Below are positions 53,463 to 62,038 of a stretch of DNA of 64,000 nt, one piece after another. Source of the DNA: Streptomyces tanashiensis (GTDB lineage Bacteria; Actinomycetota; Actinomycetes; Streptomycetales; Streptomycetaceae); NCBI RefSeq assembly GCF_014648895.1, contig NZ_BMRZ01000008.1:265477-329476 (forward strand), written 5' to 3'. A program made the position numbers and the translations under genes. Position 1 is the first letter of the stretch, and every line of letters begins with the position of its first letter. The notes under the pieces are model-generated. The model saw only the letters and a program-made list of their open reading frames with translations. It had not been told where the DNA came from and made no database searches.

Positions 53463-54600
53463 TCACAGGAACCTGCTCCGGAGGACCGTGGCCAGGTTGT
53501 CCGCGACGGCGAGGGTGTCCGGGTGATCGGCGCCCAGGACGCGCGTCATGCCGCTCAGGGCCTGCCGGTACAGGGGGACGGCCCGGTCGAGGTCCCCCGT
53601 CCACGCGTAGCCGTTGGCGAGTTGGTTGTACGAGTGGAGGGTGTCCTCGTGCTCGGCGCCCAGCACCCGGATACGGTCGTCCAGCGTCCGCCGGTACAGC
53701 GGGACGGCGCGGGCCGGATCCCCCGCCGCCGCGTAGGCGCCCGCGAGGTAGGTGCGCGCGGTGAGGGTGTCCGGGTGATCGGCGCCCAGCACCCTGGCCC
53801 GTTCGTCCACCGTCTGCCGGTACAGGGGGACGGCCCTGTCGAGGTCCCCCGCCAGTTCGTAGGCGGTGGCGAGGCTGCGCCCCGCGCTGAGCGTGTCCGG
53901 GTGGTCGGCGCCCAGGACCCTGGCCTTCTCGGCCATCGCCTGCTGGTACTGCGGGATCGCCCGGGCGAGGTCCCCCAACAGCTCGTAGGCGACGGCGAGG
54001 TTGCTCCGGGCGCTGAGGGTGCCCGGGTGGTCGGCCCCCAGGACCCGGATCCGGTCGTTCAGGGTCTGCTCCGAAAGGGGAAGGGCCCGCGCCGGATCGC
54101 CCGCCGAGAGGTAGGTGACAGCGAGGTTGTTGCGGGTGCTGAGGGTTTCCTCGTGGTCGGCGCCCAGCACCCGGATCCGGGCGTCCAGGGTCCGCCGGTA
54201 CAGCCGGAGGGCTCGGTCGGGATCCCCCACCAGCTCGTAGCAGCCGGCGAGGTTGTCGCTCAGGGTGAGGGTTTCCGGGTGGTCGGCGCCCAGCACGCGT
54301 GTCATGTCCTTCAGGGTCTGCTCGTACAGCTGGACCGCCTCGTCCAGAGCCCCCGCCGACTCGTAGCCGCCGGCGAGGTTGTTGCGGGCGGTGAGAGTGT
54401 CCTCGTGCTCGACGCCCAGCACCCGCGCCCGGTCCTCGCAGACCTGCCGGTAGAGGGGAATGGCCCGCTCCGTGTCCCCCGTCGACTCGTAGGCCATGCC
54501 GAGGTTCCCGCGCGCGGTGAGGGTGTCCGGGTGATCGGCGCCCAGGAGCCGCACCCGGTCTTCCAGGGCGCGTTCGAGGTAGGGGGTCGCGCGCTCCTTC
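53463..54600. repeat. 126-bp coding repeats of the TPR gene
   Basis: Nine in-frame copies with a repeated VLGADHPDTL-type core. Strong similarity between copies makes the region prone to unequal recombination while keeping the frame. Confidence 0.8.
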
Positions 54601-55982
54601 CGCCCCTGGCCGTGGAGGAAGAGTCCCGCCTGGTTGAGGACGGTCGCGGTGACGGCGGTGTCGGTGGCGGGGGATGTGTGGTCGGCCAGGGCCTCGATGT
54701 GCGGAAGGAAGCTCCGCCAGGTGGGCCAGGTCGCGGGATTCCGCCGCGCGGCGGGCAGGGCGGTGTGCAGGTGGGCGGCGGCCCGGTCGCGGGCGTGGGC
54801 GATGTCGGTGAGCCGGCGGTGGGGGTCCTCGGGGTCGGGCGTGCGGGCGAGTGCCTGGACGAGCCGGTGCACGGAGATCGTGTCCCCGGTGAGGGTGATC
54901 ATGCTGTACGCGGCCAGGCGCCGGACCGCCCCGTGGACGGCGGGCGGGGTGCCGAGGGGGTCCAGGAGGGTGCGGGGGATGTCGTCGGGGGCGTACCAGG
55001 CGAGGGCGCGCAGGGCCTCGCCGGCGAGGGGGGTGTCGGACAGGCGGTCCAGGGTGATGCGCCAGACTCGGTCGACGGTCCTGTCCCTGCCGTGTCCCTC
55101 GCCGGCCTCGCGGTACATGTCGGCCGGGTGGTCGGCGAGCAGGCGGAGGTAGGCGCGGGGGTTCAGCCTGGCCTCGGCGATGTAGGCGCCGGCCTGCTCC
55201 AGAGCCAGCGGAAGATGGCCGAGTTCGGCGCACAACCGCTCGGCGCCGTCCAGGTCGGCGGGAACGCCGTCACGGGCGAGGATCCTGGTGAGCAGGTCGA
55301 GGGACGATGCGGGGGTCAGCACGTCCAGGGCGACGGGGGTGGCGATGTCGTGCCACCCGGAGGCGCGCCGACTGGTGATCAGGACACGGCCGTCGACGGC
55401 GCGTGCCAGGAGCGGGCGGACGGCAGCGGGATCGTCGACGTTGTCGAGGACGAGCAGCCATCCGCTGTGGGCGCCGAGCCACTGCACCGCCCTCTCCCGC
55501 AACTGGTCCTGCGGCAGGTGGGCCAGGGCGGGTTGCAGGGCGGCGGCCAGCTTCGCGAGACCGGTGTCCAGGTCCGCCGGGGTCTCGGCGGTGATCCACC
55601 AGACCGGGTTGTGGCGACGGACCCGCGTGAACGCCCAGTGCGCGGCCAGGGCGCTCTTGCCGACCCCTCCCAGTCCGTGCACGGCCTGCACCACCGCCGT
55701 GCCCGCTCCGCCCAGGACGGCGTCCAGCTGCTTCAGCTCCCGGGTACGCCCCACGAACACCCCGTGCCGGACCGGTAGGTTCGTCAACCCGCGCGGCGCG
55801 GCCACCTTCCGCACCGGACGCAGCTCCCCGGGGGGTGTCTGCACGATGGTCGCGTGGTCTCCCGTGACGGCGTTCCCCAGGAACGGGCCGCCCCCGGTGT
55901 CGATCGCGATCGACCGCTCGCCCGAGGCGGTGACCGTGCCTGCCGGTGCGTGCCCGGACCTGCGTCGGAAGGGCCACCTCAC
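53463..55982 (-). CDS. NB-ARC STAND protein with nine TPR repeats
   Basis: This 839-residue protein has a short lead (MRWPFRRRSG), a GDHATIVQ-type strand common in Streptomyces NB-ARC proteins, then an NTPase. Walker A is GLGGVGKS (103-110) and Walker B WLLVLDNVDD (175-184), followed by an ARC helical region. Residues about 430-839 hold nine kinesin-light-chain-type repeats of 42 residues (LGADHPDTL in each), visible in DNA as a 126-bp period. The GTG at 55982 gives the usual family start. It is probably a sensor or scaffold. It is divergent from the lanthipeptide genes across 443 bases. Confidence 0.88.
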   Translation of the reverse strand: MRWPFRRRSGHAPAGTVTASGERSIAIDTGGGPFLGNAVTGDHATIVQTPPGELRPVRKVAAPRGLTNLPVRHGVFVGRTRELKQLDAVLGGAGTAVVQAVHGLGGVGKSALAAHWAFTRVRRHNPVWWITAETPADLDTGLAKLAAALQPALAHLPQDQLRERAVQWLGAHSGWLLVLDNVDDPAAVRPLLARAVDGRVLITSRRASGWHDIATPVALDVLTPASSLDLLTRILARDGVPADLDGAERLCAELGHLPLALEQAGAYIAEARLNPRAYLRLLADHPADMYREAGEGHGRDRTVDRVWRITLDRLSDTPLAGEALRALAWYAPDDIPRTLLDPLGTPPAVHGAVRRLAAYSMITLTGDTISVHRLVQALARTPDPEDPHRRLTDIAHARDRAAAHLHTALPAARRNPATWPTWRSFLPHIEALADHTSPATDTAVTATVLNQAGLFLHGQGRKERATPYLERALEDRVRLLGADHPDTLTARGNLGMAYESTGDTERAIPLYRQVCEDRARVLGVEHEDTLTARNNLAGGYESAGALDEAVQLYEQTLKDMTRVLGADHPETLTLSDNLAGCYELVGDPDRALRLYRRTLDARIRVLGADHEETLSTRNNLAVTYLSAGDPARALPLSEQTLNDRIRVLGADHPGTLSARSNLAVAYELLGDLARAIPQYQQAMAEKARVLGADHPDTLSAGRSLATAYELAGDLDRAVPLYRQTVDERARVLGADHPDTLTARTYLAGAYAAAGDPARAVPLYRRTLDDRIRVLGAEHEDTLHSYNQLANGYAWTGDLDRAVPLYRQALSGMTRVLGADHPDTLAVADNLATVLRSRFL

Positions 55983-56425
55983 GGTCGGGCCCCGCCGTCC
56001 GGCCGGTCGCCCGTACGGATGTCGCCTTCCACCCCGCCGCCGACGGCGACCGAACGCGGACCCGACGCGTGCACCACCGTCCCGACGACCGCCGCCCGCC
56101 GGCGCGTCCCACGGCCCAAAGGTCCCACCCCCGGTTCCCTGACCGACCGAACGCGACCACCATGGCAGCCGGCGCCATACCCCGGAGGCCATACGGACAA
56201 AGACGAGTGACAGCCGGCTCCGCCGTGCCGCCATCGGCGCCGTCCGGGGGCGAGTTGGCCCCACCGTCCGGAACGAGCCAGAGGCGAATCGTTTCTCCGT
56301 GTCCCTTGTCAGAGAGTTCACCCCCTCCCTACCGTGGTTCAGCGAGTCCTTGGCCCAGCGGGCCCACCGGCCCGGGTCGGCCATTTTCCTGCTCCGCAGT
56401 GCACGACAGACCCTGGAGGCGTCAC
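55983..56425. other. Divergent control region between TPR gene and lanthipeptide genes
   Basis: No gene is supported in these 443 bases. A candidate promoter for the lanthipeptide operon lies at its right end. Confidence 0.65.
56306..56335 (+). promoter_or_regulatory. Candidate promoter of the lanthipeptide operon
   Basis: TTGTCA (56306-56311) and TACCGT (56330-56335) are 18 bases apart and about 90 bases above the precursor start, fitting a HrdB-type promoter. Not tested. Confidence 0.5.
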
Positions 56426-56608
56426 ATGCCCTTAGCCGTGCCGGAACTTCTGGAAGCCGACGGATTCCGCGACGCGGGCCCGCTGGAGATCGACGACGAG
56501 GCGATCCCGTTCGAGGACGACGACCGCAGCGACCGCGAACACACGGCGTGTCTCGCCGACCCCTGGGTGACCGCCACCACCCGCTTCGCCTGTGACCTGA
56601 ACTCGTAG
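56426..56608 (+). CDS. Lanthipeptide precursor peptide
   Basis: This 60-residue peptide sits 2 bases before a lanthionine synthetase gene. The first 38 residues form an acidic leader (LEIDDEAIPFEDDDRSDRE). The C-terminal part, about 39-60, holds Cys42 and Cys56 with Thr40, Thr49, Thr51, Thr52 and Ser60 as dehydratable residues, enough for two lanthionine-type rings. The core/leader boundary is not known. The third codon is TTA (56432-56434), the rare leucine codon read by the bldA tRNA, so production may be tied to development. The ATG has TGGAGG 6 bases upstream. The sequence does not resemble venezuelin or labyrinthopeptin precursors that I recall. Confidence 0.78.
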   Translation: MPLAVPELLEADGFRDAGPLEIDDEAIPFEDDDRSDREHTACLADPWVTATTRFACDLNS

Positions 56609-56610
56609 CG

Positions 56611-59148
56611 GTGGCCGTTTCCATCACCGGCCGCCGCGGTTGGTCCGACGGCACATGGTCGTATCTGAACGATCCGCGGATGCCGGCGATGGAACACGGC
56701 TGGAAACTGCACGTCTCCACGCGCCCCGGCGACCTCGACACCGTGATCCGGCTCGTCCTGCCGGTACTGTCCCGGCACGTCTGCCACGCGAAGTTCGCCC
56801 GCGACCCGGAGACGCTGCGCCGCCTCAACTCCGGGGTGGTGAGCGCCGGAGCCGTCGGCAAGGCGATCACCGTGTATCCCCGGGACGGCACCGTGGTCGA
56901 GGTCGCCCGGGAACTCGCCGCCGTACTGCGCGACCGGGAGGGCCCGCGGGTCGTCAGCGATCGGCGGGTCGATCCGAGGGCCCCGGTCTACTACCGCTAC
57001 GGCCCCTTCACCGGCGACTACCGGACCGGCCGGAGCGGGCGGCTCGAATCCATCATGACCGGGCCCGACGGCCGGATCTTCGACGGCCTGGCCGTCGGCC
57101 GCTACCGGTGCCCGCCCTGGGCCGAGGACCCCTTCACGAGCGTCTCCGGACATGGTGACGAACCGTCCGCGCAGGGCTTCGGCGGCGGCCGCTACACCGT
57201 CACCGCCGGCATCGCGCGCGCACCCCGGGGCAACGTCTACCGCGCGGTCGACCGCGCGCACCGACGGCCGGTCGTGGTCAAACAGGCGAGGGCCTTCGTG
57301 GGCGAGGACGAGTCCGGTACGGACGCCCGGCACCGGCTGCGCAACGAACGCACGGTCCTCACCGCGCTCGACGGCGTCGCGGGCGTGCCCCGCGCGCTGG
57401 ACTACTTCGCCCACCAGGCGGACGAGTACCTGGTGATGAGCAGCTGCGGCGACCGGGACCTGCGCGGAGACGTTCTGCGGAACGGCCCCTACCGGGACGA
57501 CGGCACCCGGCCGGAACGCGCCCTCTCCGTCCTCGCCCGCCGGCTCCTGAGCGTCCTGGACGGGATCCACGGCCGTAACGTGGTCGTCCGCGACCTCAAG
57601 CCGGACAACGTCGTGCTCGACGGCTCGGGACCCGGCGACTGCCACGTGATCGACTTCGGGATCAGCGAGTGGGACGGCACCGGTCCGGGAGGGGCGACCC
57701 CCGGATACAGCGAGCCCGTTCTGCACGCGACCGGTCCGGCCGCCCCCGCCGACGACCACTACGCCCTCGGCGCGACCCTCTTCTTCGCCGCCACCGGCAT
57801 GGACCCGGTGATCGTCGACGCCGACCACGGGGTGAACCGGGACAGGACCCTGGCCTGCCTGGCATGGGCACTGCCCGGGCGCGCCCACCAGGCGGTCCGG
57901 TCGTGGATCACCGGCCTGATGAGCTTCGACCCGGCCGTACGGACCGCCGCCGCCGAGCGCCTGCGCACCGGCACGGCCCGCACCGTACGCCGGCCCGCGC
58001 GCCCCCGGATCGACAGCGGTCTGCTGGACGAGATCATCGAGCACACGACCGCGTTCTGCGTCGCTGAGGCCCGCGCCATCGTGGACCCGGTGCGGGCCGC
58101 ACAGCTGAACGTCCCCACCTCGATCGACGTCTACGGCGGCAGTTCGGGACTCGGCCTCGAACTCCTCCATCACGCGCACCGGCCCCATGTGCGTTCCACC
58201 GTCGCCGCGTTGGCGCGGTGGACCGCGGACCAGTCCAGGAACCTGTCCCCCGGCTTCTACACGGGGCGCACCGGCGTCGAACTCTTCCTCGCGCAGGCGG
58301 GGCCGGAGACGGACCCCGGCGCCCGGTCCGAGGACCCCGTCCTCCCGGAACGCGCGCCGGACGGCGGGCCTCCGGAGGCGGACCTGATCGCGGGCGCCGC
58401 CGGAATCGGCCTCGGCCGGCTGCTGCTCGCCCGGCACGCCCTCCGGTCCGGCCACCGGCACGCCGCGGACCGGCACGTGGACGTCGCCGCCGGCTGCGAC
58501 CGGATGCTGGCGTCGGGCACCGCCCGGCTGACGCCGGCCGGTTCGGACACGGCCGGCGGCGCCGCACTCCGCGAGGGCATCGCGCACGGCGAGGCGGGCG
58601 TCGCCCTCTTCCTGCTGGAGTACGGTGCCGCGACCGGGGACCCGGACGCGGTCGGCCGCTCCGGGAAGGCCGCCGCGCGCCTGGCCGCCGTGACACCGGA
58701 CATCATCGCGGCGGCCGCCGAGCCGGGGGCGACACGCCGCTACGGCTCGTGGTGCCGGGGCCTGGCCGGCATCGGGAGCGTGCTCGTCGGAGCCGCCGAA
58801 CACCTCGACGAGCCCGGGTACCTGGACCTCGCCCAGGGGGCCGCGCGCGCCTGCGCCGCACTGGCACCACGGATGCCGCTGGTCTCGCAGTGCTGCGGAC
58901 TGGCCGGCGTGGGAGAGCTGATGGTGGACGTCGCGGCGGCGTCCGCGGCCGAGGAGTTCTGGGACGCGGCCGAGACCGTCGCCCTGCTCATCCTGAGCCG
59001 CAGCGGCGGCACCTGGTCCCGGCCCGTGTTCCCGGACACCGGTCTCGCCCGGCCGAGCGCCACCTGGGCCGGCGGCTCGGCGGGCGTGCTGGCCTTCTTC
59101 AGACGACTGCGCGACCGCGGCGGTCCACGACTCGGCCTCGCCACCTGA
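56611..59148 (+). CDS. Class IV-type lanthipeptide synthetase (lyase-kinase-cyclase)
   Basis: This 845-residue enzyme dehydrates Ser/Thr by phosphorylation and elimination, then closes thioether rings. An N-terminal lyase region (about 1-180; YYRYGPF 127-133) precedes a Ser/Thr kinase (about 190-455; Lys224, VRDLKPDN 326-333, DFG 348-350). A LanC-like cyclase follows (about 505-835). Zinc ligands are visible as Cys715 (SWCRG) and Cys761-Cys762 (QCCG). These zinc cysteines place it with class IV rather than zinc-free class III. The usual Cys-His pair is Cys-Cys here, a type linked in LanM enzymes to high reactivity. The GTG at 56611 has no ribosome-binding site and probably depends on coupling to the precursor. 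Confidence 0.88.
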   Translation: MAVSITGRRGWSDGTWSYLNDPRMPAMEHGWKLHVSTRPGDLDTVIRLVLPVLSRHVCHAKFARDPETLRRLNSGVVSAGAVGKAITVYPRDGTVVEVARELAAVLRDREGPRVVSDRRVDPRAPVYYRYGPFTGDYRTGRSGRLESIMTGPDGRIFDGLAVGRYRCPPWAEDPFTSVSGHGDEPSAQGFGGGRYTVTAGIARAPRGNVYRAVDRAHRRPVVVKQARAFVGEDESGTDARHRLRNERTVLTALDGVAGVPRALDYFAHQADEYLVMSSCGDRDLRGDVLRNGPYRDDGTRPERALSVLARRLLSVLDGIHGRNVVVRDLKPDNVVLDGSGPGDCHVIDFGISEWDGTGPGGATPGYSEPVLHATGPAAPADDHYALGATLFFAATGMDPVIVDADHGVNRDRTLACLAWALPGRAHQAVRSWITGLMSFDPAVRTAAAERLRTGTARTVRRPARPRIDSGLLDEIIEHTTAFCVAEARAIVDPVRAAQLNVPTSIDVYGGSSGLGLELLHHAHRPHVRSTVAALARWTADQSRNLSPGFYTGRTGVELFLAQAGPETDPGARSEDPVLPERAPDGGPPEADLIAGAAGIGLGRLLLARHALRSGHRHAADRHVDVAAGCDRMLASGTARLTPAGSDTAGGAALREGIAHGEAGVALFLLEYGAATGDPDAVGRSGKAAARLAAVTPDIIAAAAEPGATRRYGSWCRGLAGIGSVLVGAAEHLDEPGYLDLAQGAARACAALAPRMPLVSQCCGLAGVGELMVDVAAASAAEEFWDAAETVALLILSRSGGTWSRPVFPDTGLARPSATWAGGSAGVLAFFRRLRDRGGPRLGLAT

Positions 59149-59207
59149 CCACCGAGGGGGAAGGCCCCGGACGCAGGTTGGGCCGCCCTCCCATGCACCG
59201 CTCTTGG

Positions 59208-59251
59208 CCAGGCCGGGTTCCGGGCTTCGCTCGCACCGGTACCCGGCCTGG
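59208..59251. terminator. Bidirectional hairpin between lanthipeptide and RICIN genes
   Basis: CCAGGCCGGGT (59208-59218) and ACCCGGCCTGG (59241-59251) are exact complements, with a short inner CCGG/CCGG extension in the 22-base loop. It sits in the gap between convergent genes. Confidence 0.75.
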
Positions 59252-59274
59252 ATCATGTCACCCGAAGGGGTGGG

Positions 59275-61506
59275 TCAGTTGATCGACCACAACTGGAGCG
59301 TCGATCCGGTGTCCGTCTGCTGGGTCACGAGCGCGCCGTTCGCGGTGGAAGCGGTGGTGAGGAGCAGCCCGCTCCGCACCGAGGCCACCTTGTACGTTCC
59401 GCCCGTCTGGGAGGTGACCCTCCAGCGCTGGTTGGTGCCCCCGGTGCAGGTCCACTGGATCACCTTGGCGCCGGCGGTGGTCGAGGCACTTTCGACGTCC
59501 GCGCAGAGTCCGGACTCGACATTGGCCACCTCGTAGGAGCCGTCGGCCTGCTGAGTGAACCTCCAGGACTGGTTGGCGCCGCCGGTGGGGGTCCAGGTGA
59601 CGAACTGGGTGCCGGGCGTGGTGCTGTGGTCGGGGTTGTCGAGGGCCTTGCCGCCGGTGACGAGCGTGTGGTTGCCGTTGAGCGTCGGGGCGGCCGCCCC
59701 GGTCTCGGTGAGGCTCAGGACCTGTTCGTTCGCGGTGCGCGTGCCGCCCACGGCGTTGCCGGTGGTGTTGGTCCAGGTGCGGGTGGGGGTGGTCTCGGTG
59801 AGCCGGCCCGCCGTGTCGGACAGGCCGATCACCAGACCGCTGTAGCGGTTGACCAGGCGGTAGCTCCCGGTGGGAGCGTCATCCGTGGCGGAGGCACCGG
59901 GAATCACAAACCACTGCTGGCCGACGGTGGGGCCACCGGTGGGCATGGTGGTGACCGTGGGCTTGGCTCCCCAGGCGCGGCTGGTGGTGGAGGAGGAGTC
60001 CACCCCCAGGAGCCGGCCGGTGGCGGCGTTGGCGATGCGGTGGGAACCGTCGCCGTTGGAGGTGAAGACCCACGACTCCAGCGAGGAACCGGTGGCGACG
60101 GGGACGGAAGAGGTGGCTGTACCGCCGGCGACCTGCGTGAGCACCTGGCCGTTGGCGGCGGCGATCCGATAGGTCTTGGTGGTGTCGACCGGAGCGGCGG
60201 GGGCGGAGGACTCGATCGAAAGGTTCACGTACTCGCTGGACGTGCCGCCCGAGCATCCGAAGGAGCAGTAGGAGCGGAAGTTCTTGCCGACGATGCCGGA
60301 GCCGGTCTTGTTCACGCTGTCGAGGAACCAGCGGTACCACGAGGCGTTCTTGTAGCTGCCGGTGTCTCCGAGCCGGAACCACTTCTGCTTGGTGAGGTCG
60401 TCGGTGGCGTAGATCTCCTGGGACGCGTTGCCGCTCTGGTCGACGGCCTGCGGCTCACCGATGTAGAGCCCGAGGTACGCGTTGTAGGTGATGTCCATGA
60501 CGAACATGGGCGAGGTCGCCGGCATCGTGCCCGCGGCGACCTGCTGGCTGATGCTGCCGCTGGTCTGCGGGTTGTACTCCTTGGCCGGCGGGGTGTACCC
60601 GGTGGTGCTGGAGGCACCGACGGGAACCATGTTGCTTTCCTTGCCGCCCTTGCCGGGCTGCGACCAGCTGCCGTCGTACCACTTCTGCCATGAGGCGGGC
60701 GCCATCTTGCCGGCGATCGGCGCGCGGGCCACGTGGCTGTAGAAGGCCCCCCAGCCACCTCCCTTGTTCACGATGCGCGAGCCGTAGAAGGCGTAGAAGT
60801 AGCCCGACGCGGTGTCGACGAACAGACGCTGGTCGCCGTCGCCGTAGTCGTAGGTCTGCTGCGGGAACGCGGTGGTGTCGCCCCGGGTGGTGCCGTACGG
60901 GGAGGTGATGACGTGATCCTTGATCGACCACGTCCTGCCCTGGTCCTTCGAGACCGCGTAGTCGATGGCGTCGAAGTGGAGGCCGTCGCCGAAGGGCTGC
61001 GGGGTGAACTCGTTGTGGACGAGGCCGTACCAGTCCCCGGTGTCCGGATCGACCCACACACCGGCCAGGTCGCAGTAGTTCCGCTGGGCGTAGCCCGACC
61101 CGGTCGGCGCGTAGGTGGACTCCAGGCCGGTGGGGCTGTTGTTGCACCGCCAGGTGGTGTCGTTGTTCCTGTCGTTGGAGTTCGCCGGGTTGACCGCGTC
61201 GCTGATCGCCGTGGAGCGGGTGGCGGTGTCGAAGTTCGTCCCGGTGAAGAAGTCCCACTTCCGCGAGTCGCTCGCCCCGTAGAGGGCGTGTGCCTGCTGG
61301 AAGTAGAAGGTGCCGTCCTTGTCGATGTACGGCGCGGCCGGGGTGTCGTTCGGGTGGGTCCACGACCCCTTCGTCCCGACGGTGACGGTGTAGGTGGCGG
61401 CCTCGGCCGCCGCCGACGCCGGCGCGGGGGACAGGGCGGTACCGCAGGCCGCGGCAACGGTCAGGGCGACGAGCCCGCCGACCAGCCGTCGTCTGGGAGC
61501 TGACAC
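59275..61506 (-). CDS. Secreted RICIN-domain protein with sialidase-like N-terminal domain
   Basis: This 743-residue exported protein has a signal (RRRLVGGLVALTVAAACGTAL, cleavage near ASA). Residues about 40-440 look like a beta-propeller or other all-beta domain, with an Asp-box (SKDQGRTWS) typical of sialidase-type propellers. Two ricin-type lectin regions follow (about 445-600 and 600-743); the last has QxW-type repeats NQSWRF, NQRWRV and LQLWSIN. It probably binds or cleaves a glycan outside the cell; no glycosidase residues can be assigned. The GTG at 61506 has AAGGAG 6 bases upstream. The LacI gene is divergent, 532 bases away, and may regulate it. Confidence 0.82.
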   Translation of the reverse strand: MSAPRRRLVGGLVALTVAAACGTALSPAPASAAAEAATYTVTVGTKGSWTHPNDTPAAPYIDKDGTFYFQQAHALYGASDSRKWDFFTGTNFDTATRSTAISDAVNPANSNDRNNDTTWRCNNSPTGLESTYAPTGSGYAQRNYCDLAGVWVDPDTGDWYGLVHNEFTPQPFGDGLHFDAIDYAVSKDQGRTWSIKDHVITSPYGTTRGDTTAFPQQTYDYGDGDQRLFVDTASGYFYAFYGSRIVNKGGGWGAFYSHVARAPIAGKMAPASWQKWYDGSWSQPGKGGKESNMVPVGASSTTGYTPPAKEYNPQTSGSISQQVAAGTMPATSPMFVMDITYNAYLGLYIGEPQAVDQSGNASQEIYATDDLTKQKWFRLGDTGSYKNASWYRWFLDSVNKTGSGIVGKNFRSYCSFGCSGGTSSEYVNLSIESSAPAAPVDTTKTYRIAAANGQVLTQVAGGTATSSVPVATGSSLESWVFTSNGDGSHRIANAATGRLLGVDSSSTTSRAWGAKPTVTTMPTGGPTVGQQWFVIPGASATDDAPTGSYRLVNRYSGLVIGLSDTAGRLTETTPTRTWTNTTGNAVGGTRTANEQVLSLTETGAAAPTLNGNHTLVTGGKALDNPDHSTTPGTQFVTWTPTGGANQSWRFTQQADGSYEVANVESGLCADVESASTTAGAKVIQWTCTGGTNQRWRVTSQTGGTYKVASVRSGLLLTTASTANGALVTQQTDTGSTLQLWSIN

Positions 61507-62038
61507 AGGTACTCCTTGCGTGGTGGGGGGATGCTGCGAGATCGGCGGCCGCGTCCGAGGAGCTCGGCGGGATCGGCCGGGGTCCGGCTCGTCCTGCCGG
61601 CCCTGGCCGGGCCGCGTCGGTGTCTCTGGATGACCCCGGTACCCGCGGCGCTGCGTACGGGGGATTCCGACGGGTACCGAGGAGCGCGGGGCGCGCCCGC
61701 CTTCGACAGACGGAGCGCGGTGGTCCTCGACCCGCCGGCCTGGCGGGCATGAGGACACGAGGGTGTTTCCGGGTGGAGAGGGCCGACAGTCACCGGGGCG
61801 CGGGAGGAGCTTCGTATCGTCGTCGGCCGCCCGGGTCACGGACCTGCCGACAGAAGGGAACGTACGGCTCCTTTGACCGGTAAAACAAGGGTCCTGTCAA
61901 AATTCCCCGACAGAATCAAACACATGTGGACGAGGAACGTCCGTAGCCAAGGGGCCGGTCCCCGGGCGGCGTTGACCGGGGGCGCGGCCGGGACTACGTT
62001 GCTGACCTCGGCTTTCGACCGGTCGGATGAGGATCCTC
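61507..62038. other. Divergent control region of RICIN and LacI genes
   Basis: No gene is supported here. An AT-rich stretch near 61870-61925 stands out from the GC-rich surroundings and holds the inverted repeats described separately. Confidence 0.6.
61872..61913. promoter_or_regulatory. Inverted repeats in the AT-rich stretch upstream of the LacI gene
   Basis: TTTGAC (61872-61877) and GTCAAA (61896-61901) face each other 18 bases apart. An overlapping CTGTC/GACAG pair lies at 61894-61898 and 61909-61913. Possible operator or promoter elements for the divergent genes. Confidence 0.45.

Noticed and set aside
53304..55778. 824-codon plus-strand frame through the TPR gene
   Set aside because: Repetitive because it is the antisense of TPR repeats; no signal of its own.
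56299..56595. 98-codon plus frame overlapping the lanthipeptide precursor
   Set aside because: No ribosome-binding site, and the shifted frame carries the leader/core pattern and sits 2 bases before the enzyme.
57600..57800. Class III assignment of the lanthipeptide synthetase
   Set aside because: Class III enzymes lack zinc ligands in the cyclase; here Cys715 and Cys761/762 are present, so class IV is a better fit.
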